DNA of 53,313 nt from Bryobacterales bacterium (GTDB taxonomy: Bacteria > Acidobacteriota > Terriglobia > Bryobacterales > UBA6623): the NCBI GenBank assembly GCA_028819575.1, contig JAPPLB010000101.1:1-53313 (forward strand), written 5' to 3'. The notes beneath the pieces are model-generated. The model worked only from the letters and a program-made list of their open reading frames with translations, did not search any database and was not told the origin of the DNA. The position numbers and the translations under genes are program-made. Positions within the stretch are counted from its first letter, which is position 1, and each line of letters opens with the position of its first letter. Positions 10,189 to 19,150 of the stretch are shown piece by piece.

Positions 10189-11295
10189 TCAGCGTCCCAC
10201 GGTTTGCTCGAACTTGTGAGGGGAAGAACTCCCCTTGCCGATCGGGAGAGGACGCTCGTTCTCGGCGCTGGCGTAATGTGACGGAGATTTCTCGTCGTAG
10301 CGCCCGAAAATCATCTTGCCGGCCGTCGTCTGCAGAACGCTTGTCACCGTAATCTCGACCGTCTTTGAGATTTGACGGCGAGCGTTGTCAACGACGACCA
10401 TCGTGCCGTCATCCAGATAAGCGACACCCTGACTATGTTCCTTGCCCTCTTTGAGGATGAACACGCGCATCGTTTCGCCTGGCAATACGACAGGTTTGAG
10501 CGAGTTCGCAAGCTCGTTGAGGTTGAGGACTTCCACACCCTGCAATTGCGCCAGCTTGTTGAGGTTGAAATCGTTGGTCACGATCTTCCCGCCGAGATCT
10601 TTGGCGAGTTCGATGAGCTTGAGATCCACCTCATTGATTTTGGGGTAGTCGGCTTCGACAATCTTGACCTCCAGATTTGACATCTTCTGGATGCGCTGAA
10701 GAATCTCCAAGCCCCGCCGCCCACGGTTCCTCTTGAGCGGGTCCGACGAGTCCGCCACAAGCTGCAGTTCCCAAAGCACGAATTGCGGTACGACGATTAC
10801 CCCTTCTGCGAATCCCGTTTCGGCCACATCGGCGATGCGACCATCGATAATCACGCTTGTGTCGAGAATCTTGTAAGGCTTCTTGCTGCTCTGGTCTCCA
10901 CCGAACAGCCCTCCCAGTGCGCTAAGGTTCAGCGTGTCTCCCTTGGCGGCGCCGACGACCCATCCCAGGAACCACATCACCAGAAGTACACTGATCTGCA
11001 GGAAAGCCAGACTATCGGTAGCCAGTCCTGCTTTCATGACCTGGCTTATTAAAAACGCGCCGATGACGCCAATAACCGAACCGATCGCGGCGCCGATTAG
11101 CCGCTTCAAGCTGATGCGGCGAAGACGAATCTCGCCAAGAAAGATCAAGGCGCCGATCAGCAACCCGAATACGATGGCTGGAATCGGATCGAGCTCGAAG
11201 GGCCGAAAGTGATAAGAGAGAAAGCAGAATACGATGAGGAATACACCTCGACAAATCCAAAGGTCTACCACGCCGTCCCCCCGGAATGAGACCAT
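10189..11295 (-). CDS. PIN/TRAM domain membrane protein (YacL-like)
   Basis: An integral membrane protein with a cytoplasmic PIN-type nuclease fold and a C-terminal TRAM RNA-binding domain, like B. subtilis YacL. Seen: four hydrophobic segments in the first 130 residues ('[15 protein letters not shown]', '[16 protein letters not shown]', '[16 protein letters not shown]', '[15 protein letters not shown]'), the PIN opening '[19 protein letters not shown]', acidic '[12 protein letters not shown]', and a TRAM stretch '[25 protein letters not shown]'. The frame is open back to 11358; I use the internal ATG at 11295, where the first membrane segment follows closely. It heads the ispD-ispF operon. 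Its RNA substrate is unknown. Confidence 0.88.
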   Translation of the reverse strand: MVSFRGDGVVDLWICRGVFLIVFCFLSYHFRPFELDPIPAIVFGLLIGALIFLGEIRLRRISLKRLIGAAIGSVIGVIGAFLISQVMKAGLATDSLAFLQISVLLVMWFLGWVVGAAKGDTLNLSALGGLFGGDQSSKKPYKILDTSVIIDGRIADVAETGFAEGVIVVPQFVLWELQLVADSSDPLKRNRGRRGLEILQRIQKMSNLEVKIVEADYPKINEVDLKLIELAKDLGGKIVTNDFNLNKLAQLQGVEVLNLNELANSLKPVVLPGETMRVFILKEGKEHSQGVAYLDDGTMVVVDNARRQISKTVEITVTSVLQTTAGKMIFGRYDEKSPSHYASAENERPLPIGKGSSSPHKFEQTVGR

Positions 11296-11734
11296 GCTCC
11301 TGCGCCATCGCTGACGATCGCGACAGGACCCCAGCCCAATCCATCCCGAGTATATCATCGGCCCGTGACGGGCACAAACAAGCGTGTGTGGTCAAATACG
11401 AATGTCAGAAAGTCATGGTCCAACAATACCGATCCCCGTACCGCTCGGTTCGATTGGGAAGATGTAACTGAGCCGGTAGTGTGACCGCGACCGCAAACAG
11501 GGGCCGGTGATGGAAGCCCTGCCCTGCTGTGCCGGGTATCAAGACCCTTATGCTCTATCCTTTGGAACGAGCGAGTACAGCCGGACTCACCCTCTTCACT
11601 GTCGTCAATCGGGTAACGACCTGCGGCCCGAACCGAGTTTTGTAGAACCTGTCGGCGCCTTTCCGTCACTGCGATGCTCGAAGCGGGCATCCCTCTACCT
11701 AAGCATCCCGATCCGTCCTTCAATCCTTGCTACG
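11296..11734. other. Divergent intergenic region upstream of yacL operon and bicupin gene
   Basis: About 440 bases between two divergent genes. It must contain the promoters of both. I see no convincing coding frame and no repeat copy. A short hairpin-like run ATCGGCCCGTGACGGGC lies at about 11358. I could not pick a firm -35/-10 pair by eye. Confidence 0.4.
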
Positions 11735-12643
11735 ATGACCGTCCGGGGGGACAGGAACTTGAGGGGAAAACGGGATTTCGCAAAATGTGCACTTGTGGCA
11801 GCGTTCCTCGCAGGCAGCACAGCCGCCGCGGCGGATCGCCCCGTAGATCCGACTTTCCTCTATCGCCGCGTCCCGGACGTTGCGCCCGGGGCGTCGGACC
11901 TCACCACTGCAACGTGCCGATATCGCCCGCTCTTCGGGGCCGGAGACGATCAAACGTCGGTGGTGAAGGGAGTTGCGCGCTATGGCGTGATCGAGGTTGA
12001 TGCGAACGGAAGCTGCGTCCCGGTGCGGTACACGAAGGAAGAGCAGATCTACTTCATCCTCGAAGGTAAGGGAGTTCTGCAATACGGTGATGAGGCCGTT
12101 CCCGTCAAGCCGGATGATTTCATGTACCTGGCTCCCGGTTCCAGACATGCCCTCAAGAACGACTCCGCTGATCCGCTGCGTGTCGTGCTGATGGGATACC
12201 ACGTTTCGGAAGGATCCGGGGAGGAGCTATCCGGCAAGCTGCAAATCTCCAACGCGTCGCAAGCCAGGAAACAAGTCTTGCCGGGGCACCCCGCTTCGAC
12301 GAAGTACCTTCTGCTGATGGGAGGCAAAGACAGCAAGCGGGACCTGATTGCGGCCGGCCAGGTCCTGACAAGCCTTTTCCTGATGGAGTTCGATGCGGGC
12401 GGCACGAACCACCCGCATCACCACATCAAGGAAGAGGAGATCTACCTGCTTCTCGACGGCTATGGTGACATGGTCGCCGGCGGGGGCCAAAGCGGGGTCG
12501 AAGGCCGGCGCCCTGCTACGCCGGGAGATGCCTACTTCTTCCGCCTGAACTGTACTGTCGGCTTCTACGCCGATCCCCGACTCGGCGACAAAAAGGCTCG
12601 TGTTTTGGCGGTACGATCGCTCTATCCGGGAATGAAGAAGTAA
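11735..12643 (+). CDS. Exported bicupin protein
   Basis: A two-cupin protein of 302 residues of unknown reaction. Seen: a signal peptide right after the chosen ATG ('FAKCALVAAFLAGSTAAAADRP'), a first cupin with 'EEQIYFILEGKGVLQYG...VKPDDFMYLAPGSRHALKN', and a second with a histidine-rich metal site 'NHPHHHIKEEEIYLLLDGYG' and 'ATPGDAYFF'. The frame is open further upstream, but the ATG at 11735 is the one that places a proper signal sequence at the N-terminus. Cupins of this shape bind sugars or small acids or act as dioxygenases or isomerases; the first cupin has fewer candidate metal ligands than the second. Confidence 0.8.
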   Translation: MTVRGDRNLRGKRDFAKCALVAAFLAGSTAAAADRPVDPTFLYRRVPDVAPGASDLTTATCRYRPLFGAGDDQTSVVKGVARYGVIEVDANGSCVPVRYTKEEQIYFILEGKGVLQYGDEAVPVKPDDFMYLAPGSRHALKNDSADPLRVVLMGYHVSEGSGEELSGKLQISNASQARKQVLPGHPASTKYLLLMGGKDSKRDLIAAGQVLTSLFLMEFDAGGTNHPHHHIKEEEIYLLLDGYGDMVAGGGQSGVEGRRPATPGDAYFFRLNCTVGFYADPRLGDKKARVLAVRSLYPGMKK

Positions 12644-12770
12644 CTTCTGAGCCCTTGCGGTCGCAACCGCGGCGCTGGCTGTTCGAGGTTGGCCGCATCT
12701 TGTCCCTTCACGAACATCCAGCGAGTGGGATCATGGAGGAAGGGACGGCCAATCGGCCTCCCGGTCGGCA

Positions 12771-13511
12771 ATGTCGTCCTCGAACGACCAGGTCAAGCAG
12801 CCTCCGCGAGACATCGTTTTCAAAGCGCGTGATCTCGCCAAGGTGTACGACATGGGCGAGGTCAAGGTCCAGGCCTTGCGCGCAGTGGACCTCGAGCTGT
12901 ACTCCGGTGAGCTGGTGGTCTTGCTGGGGCCATCCGGCAGCGGCAAATCCACGCTGCTGAACATTCTGGGCGGTCTCGATACCGCCACGAGCGGGCGAGT
13001 CAGCTATCACGACAAGGACCTGACGCGCGCTTCCGACCGCGAGCTGACGGAGTATCGGCGTTATTACGTCGGTTTCGTCTTTCAGTTCTACAACTTGATT
13101 CCGAGTCTCACGGCGTTTGAGAACGTCGCTGCCGTCACCGAAATCTCACGCGATCCGATGAAACCGGAAGACGCACTGGCAGTGGTAGGCTTGACGGACC
13201 GCATGAATCATTTCCCTGCACAGCTTTCGGGCGGGGAACAGCAACGCGTCGCGATCGCCCGGGCGGTCGCCAAGAACCCGGCCGTACTGCTGTGCGACGA
13301 ACCCACCGGAGCGCTCGATTCCAAAACCGGCATCGTGGTGCTGGAAGCGTTGGAACGCGCCAATCGTGAGCTGGGAACGACGACCGCCGTCATCACGCAC
13401 AACGCCGACATCGCGGACATGGCCGACCGTGTGATCCACCTCAGCAACGGCTTCATCACTCGAGTCGATACGAACGAACGGAAGAAACCCGCGCGCGAAC
13501 TGCATTGGTGA
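12771..13511 (+). CDS. ABC transporter ATP-binding protein (MacB/LolD type)
   Basis: ATPase of a MacB/LolD-type ABC system. Seen: Walker A 'GPSGSGKST' (residues 53-61), Q-loop 'FVFQFYNL' (Gln105), signature 'LSGGEQQ' (152-158), Walker B 'VLLCDEPTG' (172-180) and switch 'VITHN'. The length of 246 residues is normal. It lies 4 bases before the permease gene, and the adaptor follows 6 bases after that, so the three form one operon. ATPases of this group drive mechanotransmission rather than classical substrate translocation; export of a lipid, lipoprotein or toxic compound is the likely job. Confidence 0.95.
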   Translation: MSSSNDQVKQPPRDIVFKARDLAKVYDMGEVKVQALRAVDLELYSGELVVLLGPSGSGKSTLLNILGGLDTATSGRVSYHDKDLTRASDRELTEYRRYYVGFVFQFYNLIPSLTAFENVAAVTEISRDPMKPEDALAVVGLTDRMNHFPAQLSGGEQQRVAIARAVAKNPAVLLCDEPTGALDSKTGIVVLEALERANRELGTTTAVITHNADIADMADRVIHLSNGFITRVDTNERKKPARELHW

Positions 13512-13515
13512 CTCG

Positions 13516-15879
13516 ATGAGAATGCTCAATCGCAAGCTGCGCCGCGACTTGTGGGCGATGAAAGGTCAGGCTCTGGCGATTGCGCTCGTCATTACGAGTG
13601 GTATCGCGGTGTTTGTCATGTCGCTGAGCACGCTCGATTCACTCCGCGGCACGCGGGCTTCCTACTACGGCGATTACCATTTCGCGGAAGCTTTCGCCTC
13701 ATTGAAGCGGGCGCCTGAAAGCATAAGGGGGAGATTCGAAGAGATCCCGGGGGTCGATCACGCGCAGACCCGTGTCCTGGCGCCCGCCAACCTGGAAGTG
13801 GAAGGGTTCGACGACCCCATCACCGGACGGCTCGTCTCGATCCCCGACCACGGCCAGCCGGTCCTCAATCAGCTCTATCTGCGGAGAGGACGGCTCATCG
13901 AAGCCGGCCGGGACGATGAGGTCGTCGTCCACGAGTCGTTCGCCAATGCGCACGGACTCGAACCGGGACACCAGGTCACGGCTATCGTCAACGGCCGGCG
14001 CAAGGAACTGAAGATCGTCGGGATTGCGTTGTCGCCGGAATATGTTTTTCCTATCGCGCCGGGCTCCATCATTCCCGATTTTCAGACTTTCGGCATTCTC
14101 TGGATGGCTCGCACTCCATTGGAGGCTGCCTTTGACATGGAAGAGGCCTTCAACGACATCGCTTTCGCTCTCAGGCCGGACGCCCAGTTGGAAGAAGTGC
14201 TGGACCGCGTTGACGGCATCATCGAGCGCTACGGAGGTCTGGGCGCCTACGGCCGCAAAGATCAAGTCTCTCACCGCTATTTGTCGGAAGAGTTCCGTCA
14301 ACTCGAACAGATGGCCACCATCTACCCGGTCATCTTTCTTGGCGTGGCTGCCTTTTTGTTGAACGTCGTCGTCACGCGTCTCGTCCGCACCGAGCGAGAA
14401 CAGGTCGCGACCCTCAAGGCGTTCGGCTACGGCAATGCTTCGATCGGTTTGCACTACGTGAAGTTCGTGCTTGCGATTGTTGGTTTCGGCGTACTGGGCG
14501 GCGTCTTCTCTGGCACACGCTTCGGGCAGGGCATGAGCGCCATGTACATGGATTTCTACCGCTTTCCATATCTCGACTACATCCTTCAGCCGTACGTCGT
14601 GGTTACGGCGGCGCTCGCCAGCGCCGCGGCGGCGCTCGCAGGGACGATTTATGCGGTTCGCCAAGCCGCTTTGCAGCCTCCGGCGGAGGCAATGCGTCCC
14701 GAGCCGCCGGCCAAGTACAGTGTGAGCATCGTGGAACGGTTCGGGCTGCGAAGATGGCTTGCCCAGCCGACTCGCATGATCATTCGCAACATCGAGCGGC
14801 AACCTGTCAAGTCGCTGCTTGCCTCTCTGGGAATCGCCATGGCGTGTGCGATTCTGATGTTAGGTTTCTTCTTCAGCGACATGGTGATGCTGATGATGCG
14901 CATCCAGTTCGGGCTCGTGCAACGAGACGATATGACCGTCACGTTCGTCGAACCGACCTCGTACCGCGTTCTTCACGAGCTGGAGAGCCTGCCCGGGGTT
15001 GTGCACGGTGAGGCCTTTCGCTCAGTGCCGGTCCGTTTGCGGTCAGAGCACCACGACTACCGCACGGTCATTCAGGGGGTTCAACAGGGAGGTGATCTCA
15101 ATCGCGTGCTCGATGTCGATCTCCAGCCGATCGAGATGCCGCCCGCAGGCATTCTGCTCACTGATTTCCTGGGCGGCCTTTTGAAAGTGAAGCCCGGTGA
15201 CACGATCACGGTCGAAGTCCTCGAAGGCCGGCGGCCTATTCGCGAAGTTGCCGTCGCCGGGCTCGTTCAGCAGTTCATCGGCCTGTCGGCGTACATGGAT
15301 ATCGATGTCCTCAATCGATTGATGCGCGAGGGGCGGGCTGTCTCGGGAGCGTATCTCGCTGCCGACTCGCTGTTTGAACCAGCAATCTATTCGGCCCTCA
15401 AAGAAGCGCCCCGCGTCGCTGCGGTCAGCGTCCGTGAAAAGGTGCTGCGGAACTTCCACGAAACGATGGCCGAGCAGTTGTTGACGTTTGCTTTCTTCAT
15501 CACGCTCTTCGCGGGGACGATTGCTTTCGGCGTGGTGTACAACAGCGCTCGGATCACGCTCTCGGAACGCAGCCGCGAGCTGGCCAGCCTGCGTGTTTTG
15601 GGTTTCACGCGGGGTGAGATCTCGTTCATCCTTCTGGGAGAGCTTGCTGTTCTCACTTTCGCGGCGATTCCGATGGGCTACTTGATCGGTGAGGTATTCT
15701 GCAGATACATCGCGACAGCGCTCCAGACGGACCTGTTCCGCTTCCCCTTTGTCATTCAGCCGAGTACCTACGCCTTCGCTGCGACGATCGTGCTGGCCTC
15801 GTCTCTGATTTCTTCCTTGTCAGTACGGCGCAAGCTGGATGCCCTCGATCTCGTGGCCGTCTTGAAGACGAATGAATAG
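13516..15879 (+). CDS. ABC transporter permease with two FtsX domains
   Basis: Large permease (787 residues) of a MacB-like exporter. Seen: N-terminal membrane anchor ('[21 protein letters not shown]') followed by a periplasmic MacB_PCD-like domain. The first FtsX domain ('[37 protein letters not shown]') precedes a second anchor ('[21 protein letters not shown]') and second periplasmic domain. The last FtsX domain ('[40 protein letters not shown]') ends at '[14 protein letters not shown]'. This fused arrangement supplies both halves of the channel in one chain. It is flanked tightly by its ATPase and adaptor genes. Confidence 0.93.
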   Translation: MRMLNRKLRRDLWAMKGQALAIALVITSGIAVFVMSLSTLDSLRGTRASYYGDYHFAEAFASLKRAPESIRGRFEEIPGVDHAQTRVLAPANLEVEGFDDPITGRLVSIPDHGQPVLNQLYLRRGRLIEAGRDDEVVVHESFANAHGLEPGHQVTAIVNGRRKELKIVGIALSPEYVFPIAPGSIIPDFQTFGILWMARTPLEAAFDMEEAFNDIAFALRPDAQLEEVLDRVDGIIERYGGLGAYGRKDQVSHRYLSEEFRQLEQMATIYPVIFLGVAAFLLNVVVTRLVRTEREQVATLKAFGYGNASIGLHYVKFVLAIVGFGVLGGVFSGTRFGQGMSAMYMDFYRFPYLDYILQPYVVVTAALASAAAALAGTIYAVRQAALQPPAEAMRPEPPAKYSVSIVERFGLRRWLAQPTRMIIRNIERQPVKSLLASLGIAMACAILMLGFFFSDMVMLMMRIQFGLVQRDDMTVTFVEPTSYRVLHELESLPGVVHGEAFRSVPVRLRSEHHDYRTVIQGVQQGGDLNRVLDVDLQPIEMPPAGILLTDFLGGLLKVKPGDTITVEVLEGRRPIREVAVAGLVQQFIGLSAYMDIDVLNRLMREGRAVSGAYLAADSLFEPAIYSALKEAPRVAAVSVREKVLRNFHETMAEQLLTFAFFITLFAGTIAFGVVYNSARITLSERSRELASLRVLGFTRGEISFILLGELAVLTFAAIPMGYLIGEVFCRYIATALQTDLFRFPFVIQPSTYAFAATIVLASSLISSLSVRRKLDALDLVAVLKTNE

Positions 15880-15885
15880 AAACCG

Positions 15886-17079
15886 ATGAGACTCCGGCGC
15901 ATTCTGTTCTGGCTGCTGTTTACCGGCGGAGTAGTGGCCGCGATTGTTTGGGGCTTCATGCCCCGGCCGGTCTCCGTTGAAACAGCGGTCGTCAAGCGCG
16001 GTCCGCTGCAGGTATCCGTGGAAGAGGAAGGGAAGACCCGTGTGATCGATCGCTTTGTGGTTTCAGCGCCTGTGGACGGTTTCGCGCGGCGGCTCAACGC
16101 CGATGTGGGAGACATCGTCCGGCGAGGCGAAACATTGCTTCTTCTCGACCCGTTGCGATCCACGGTGCTCGACCCCCGCAGCCGCGCTGAGGCGCAAGCT
16201 CGGGTCGCGGCGGTGGAGGCCGCCCTCAAGCGCGCGCAGAAAGAAGTGGAAGCCGCCGGCGCCGAGGCCCGCCGCTGGGAGACGCAACTCAAACGAACGC
16301 GGGAACTGCATGCCGCGGGCACGATCGCCGACGATGTCCTCGACGAAATTTCGGCATCGGCCGAACGCAGCCAGGCGCAAGAGCGATCCGCCGAATACGC
16401 CGTCGATGTGGCTCGCCATGAGCTCGAGGCGGCAAAAACCGCTCTGCGTCATTCCGCCGCGCAGCAGTCTCAGAAGCCTGCCGAGACCGTAGCGGTTCGC
16501 GCCCCTGTCGGCGGCCGGATCTTGAAGATCGTGCACGAGAGCGAGGGCGTCGTCGACGCCGGCGAGCCGCTCCTTGAAATCGCGAATCCGCGTGGACTCG
16601 AGGTCGAGGTTGAACTTCTGTCGGCTGATGCCGTGAAGGTCGGCCCCGGAACCCGCGTCCTCTTCGAGCGCTGGGGCGGTGAGCATCCTTTGCAAGGTCT
16701 CGTCCGCATCGTCGAACCGGTCGGCTTCACGAAGATCTCGGCGCTGGGTGTAGAGGAGCAGAGAGTGCTGGTCATCGTCGATATCACATCGCCGCCTGAG
16801 CAATGGGCGCGTCTGGGTGACGGCTATCGAGTCGAGGCTCGATTCATCCTGTGGGAGGGAGAAAACGTCCTCCAGATTCCAAGCAGCACGCTTTTTCGCC
16901 ATGGTGAGGGCTGGGCGGTATTCGCTGTTGAAGAAGGTATGGCGGAGCGGCAGCCCGTCGAGATGGGACATCGTAATGGTTTGATCACTGAAGTCTTGTC
17001 CGGCCTGGAAGAAGGCGACACGCTGATCACCCATCCCGATGACGCCATCGACGACGGCGTAGAGGTCCAACCCCGATAG
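15886..17079 (+). CDS. HlyD/MacA-type periplasmic adaptor
   Basis: Membrane fusion protein expected to link the adjacent ABC permease to an outer-membrane channel. Seen: an N-terminal membrane anchor ('RILFWLLFTGGVVAAIVWGF'), a lipoyl half 'VSAPVDGFARRLNADVGDIVRRGETLLLLD', a long alpha-helical hairpin with coiled coil (residues 105-190, 'AEAQARVAAVEAALKRAQKEVE'), the second lipoyl half 'VRAPVGGRILKI', and beta-barrel and membrane-proximal domains ('QIPSSTLFRHGEGWAVF'). The TAG stop at 17077-17079 is the first three bases of an inverted R1 repeat copy. No TolC-like gene is nearby. Confidence 0.93.
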   Translation: MRLRRILFWLLFTGGVVAAIVWGFMPRPVSVETAVVKRGPLQVSVEEEGKTRVIDRFVVSAPVDGFARRLNADVGDIVRRGETLLLLDPLRSTVLDPRSRAEAQARVAAVEAALKRAQKEVEAAGAEARRWETQLKRTRELHAAGTIADDVLDEISASAERSQAQERSAEYAVDVARHELEAAKTALRHSAAQQSQKPAETVAVRAPVGGRILKIVHESEGVVDAGEPLLEIANPRGLEVEVELLSADAVKVGPGTRVLFERWGGEHPLQGLVRIVEPVGFTKISALGVEEQRVLVIVDITSPPEQWARLGDGYRVEARFILWEGENVLQIPSSTLFRHGEGWAVFAVEEGMAERQPVEMGHRNGLITEVLSGLEEGDTLITHPDDAIDDGVEVQPR

Positions 17080-17270
17080 CCTGTATGTCTCACCACGTGG
17101 CGAGGCGAAGTGCGTGAGAGGGCCGTCAGGACGAGGCGCAAGCCGGGCGGAGGAAAAAGGCGCAAGCAACATGGCCTTTAAGGTTTTTTCACGAATCACG
17201 AGACACGAATCACGAATCACGGCCTTTTAATCGTGTGCTTCGACCGTCGGGTGGTGAGAAAGGCAGGCTG
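17077..17270 (-). repeat. R1 repeat, long variant, inverted orientation
   Basis: An R1 copy in reverse orientation relative to the full copies at 22245 and 37080. Outer ends are TAGCCTGTATGTCTCACCAC at left and GTGGTGAGAAAGGCAGGCTG at right, still recognisably inverted but with several mismatches. The interior carries several TTCGTG units on the minus strand in place of the middle found in the 183-bp form, plus a 'CCTTTTTCCTCCGCCCGGCTTG' block (split: CCTTTTTCCTCC, GCCCGGCTTG). Its first three bases form the stop codon of the HlyD adaptor gene. Confidence 0.85.
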
Positions 17271-17316
17271 GGAGACCAGGTTCAAGCCGCTGCTTGATGC
17301 GACAATCCTTTCACCC

Positions 17317-17793
17317 TCAGGCCTCCACCCAAAACGGGCTTGACCAAGCCTGGTGGCCATTAGCCTGCGTGGCGCGTACGTAGTAGTAGTCAGCTCTCCC
17401 CGCGCGGCCGTAGTCGGTGTGGCGGAAGCGGGCGTTGTAGAGTTCAGGCGTGACAAGCCGGTGCATCAGCACGGACTCGGCCGTGAACGGACCCGTGAAC
17501 TCGACTTCGCTGTTCTCGGCAAGTTCGCCGAGGGTGCGCTGGAACTGAAGTGGCGCAGGCTTGGTGACAGCAAGGCGGATCACGGCGTCACGGCCACCGA
17601 TGATCTCAAGCAGCACGGATTTGGTGGGCTTCTCCTCGTAAGCCTGCTTGCGTGACGTAAAGAGCCGCACGCGGCAGGATGACTCCTTGCGTTCCACGAT
17701 GCGGTCCCGGCGGTCTTCATCGAAGGGTCCGGACTGAAAACACGGCGTCAAGGATGCGATCTTTCCGTTGGTGACCGTGATCGTCGCGTCTCA
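17317..17793 (-). pseudogene. 3' remainder of PHP/DUF3604-like gene after in-frame TGA
   Basis: This stretch continues the frame of the gene at 17791-18807 with no other stop for about 158 codons after the TGA. The translation across the junction is 'NMTRIAD-stop-DATITVTNGKIASLTPCFQ', then 'SGPFDEDRRDRIVERKESSCRVRLF', 'TKSVLLEIIGG' and 'DYGRAGRADYYYVRATQANG', which reads as the normal C-terminal beta domain of this family. A TGG (Trp) at the stop position would restore one protein of about 496 residues. Possible causes are a nonsense mutation, a sequencing error or recoding. A TTG at 17751 could restart translation, but no ribosome site supports it. Confidence 0.8.
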
Positions 17794-18807
17794 ATCGGCA
17801 ATGCGCGTCATGTTGAGGTCGCCCCAGGGTCCCCAGCCGAATTCGATCCTCGAGAGAACCCGGCCGGGCCAAGGTCCATCGTCGCGAACGTAGTCTTCAG
17901 GGAAGTAGCGGTAGACGACGCGATTGTGCTTGAGAATCTCGATTTTCTCGATTTCGTCCTTTCCTTGGACAGAGATTTCGAACTCGCGCTCCCGCGTGAA
18001 AGGGATCTCCGACCCCATCTGTTGATCGTTGAGCGTGGCGAACAGGCGGATGCGGTCGCCGCTGACGGCGATGGTGCGGCGGTTCCAGAGCGCGTCCAGG
18101 ATCGCTGCTCGCGAAAGCTCCTTGGCCCAGATGCCCGCCAGTCCTTCTCCGTAAGCTCCGGGGTAACCGAGGTGGTCGTCCGAACTGGCGATGACGCCGG
18201 GACGGAATCCTCGCTGCAAAGCAGCCTGCAACGTGTTGCGGGTCCAGCGTCCGCCCATGCTGTGGCGGATGTATCGAAACCCTGCGCGGTCGTGCTCCGA
18301 CAGCCCGTGTTCGGACATGATCTCCATCACCGGACTCACCGAGGGTTCCAGATAGTCCCAATTCGCGCCGCGCCAACCCTGCTTGTACGCCAAGTGATGG
18401 GGGACGATCATCGCCTCAGTGCCCTTGACATAGTTCTGCAAGTCACGGACATGGTTGTGATACTTCAACGGAGAGTGATCTCCCGGGTAGTAGAGGCAAT
18501 AGTCACCGAAAAAGCTCGAATGCCATTCATACGCGAGGATCGAGACAAACTTGCCCTTGCGATTCGATTCTGCGGCGAGCCGCTGTACTTTCGGCCAGTT
18601 GTCCTGGAGAACCTTGAAGCCGTTGACCCATTTCATGTGCGCGTCATTCGGCATCTCAGGCATGTCATGCCATTGGGAGTGCGGCGTGAAAGCCAGTACG
18701 TCCAGATGCTCTTGCGCGATGTCGTACGTCCGCTCAATCGACCCGCGCGCATATCCGACCGCGTTGTGATTATGAAGATCGCCCCAGAAGAGTTGGTAGT
18801 CGTTCAT
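17791..18807 (-). CDS. PHP/DUF3604-like metal-dependent phosphoesterase family, N-terminal part
   Basis: Amidohydrolase/PHP-like protein of the DUF3604 type. Seen: metal-binding opening 'FWGDLHNHNAVGYARGS', 'VLAFTPHSQWHD', 'VSILAYEWHSSFFGDYCLYYPGD', 'MIVPHHLAYKQGWRGANWD', 'VMEIMSEHG', 'GVIASSDDHLGYPGAYGEGLAGIWA' and 'TIAVSGDRIRL'. These His/Asp clusters are the expected metal ligands. The reading frame ends at a TGA after 338 residues, but the same frame continues with clearly homologous protein (17317-17790), so this is an N-terminal fragment of a roughly 496-residue gene. The catalytic domain is complete; the C-terminal beta domain is cut off. Substrate unknown. Confidence 0.8.
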   Translation of the reverse strand: MNDYQLFWGDLHNHNAVGYARGSIERTYDIAQEHLDVLAFTPHSQWHDMPEMPNDAHMKWVNGFKVLQDNWPKVQRLAAESNRKGKFVSILAYEWHSSFFGDYCLYYPGDHSPLKYHNHVRDLQNYVKGTEAMIVPHHLAYKQGWRGANWDYLEPSVSPVMEIMSEHGLSEHDRAGFRYIRHSMGGRWTRNTLQAALQRGFRPGVIASSDDHLGYPGAYGEGLAGIWAKELSRAAILDALWNRRTIAVSGDRIRLFATLNDQQMGSEIPFTREREFEISVQGKDEIEKIEILKHNRVVYRYFPEDYVRDDGPWPGRVLSRIEFGWGPWGDLNMTRIAD

Positions 18808-19150
18808 CGCTCCTAGAGTAATGCAACCTTGAGTTGCAGGCCAAGGGTTCTCGATGGCTTGCCGGGCTGGGTTTATTGTCTCGCGGAGAAGCTGGTTTTT
18901 GGTTCTCGATACCGCTGCCGGGCAGCCGTCCGCGAGACGAGGCGTCTCAGCTCTCGTGGGGCATGGACAACACCGTGAACACGTCCATACGTCGTTCCAC
19001 TCCTTCCCGTGGCGAGGACCTTGCCTTTTAGGATCACGGGTTGTTATTGAAACAGTGGGAGTCGAAGGTGAGCTTCGGCTCGTCGGGGAGTGCGGACACG
19101 CCGAGGCCGATCGTGAGGCTTTGCGTTATTCACATCTTTGCGCGAAACTG
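18808..19150. other. Divergent intergenic region
   Basis: 343 bases between the start of the DUF3604-like gene (minus strand) and the second CocE hydrolase (plus strand). The plus-strand frame is open through most of it, but the translation (rich in Arg, His and Gly, no domain) does not look like protein. It should hold both promoters; I see no repeat copy and no firm promoter pair. Confidence 0.4.

Noticed and set aside
17791-17793. TGA in the DUF3604-like gene as a selenocysteine codon
   Set aside because: No SECIS-like hairpin was seen right after it, the position is not at a redox or metal site, and Trp (TGG) fits better.
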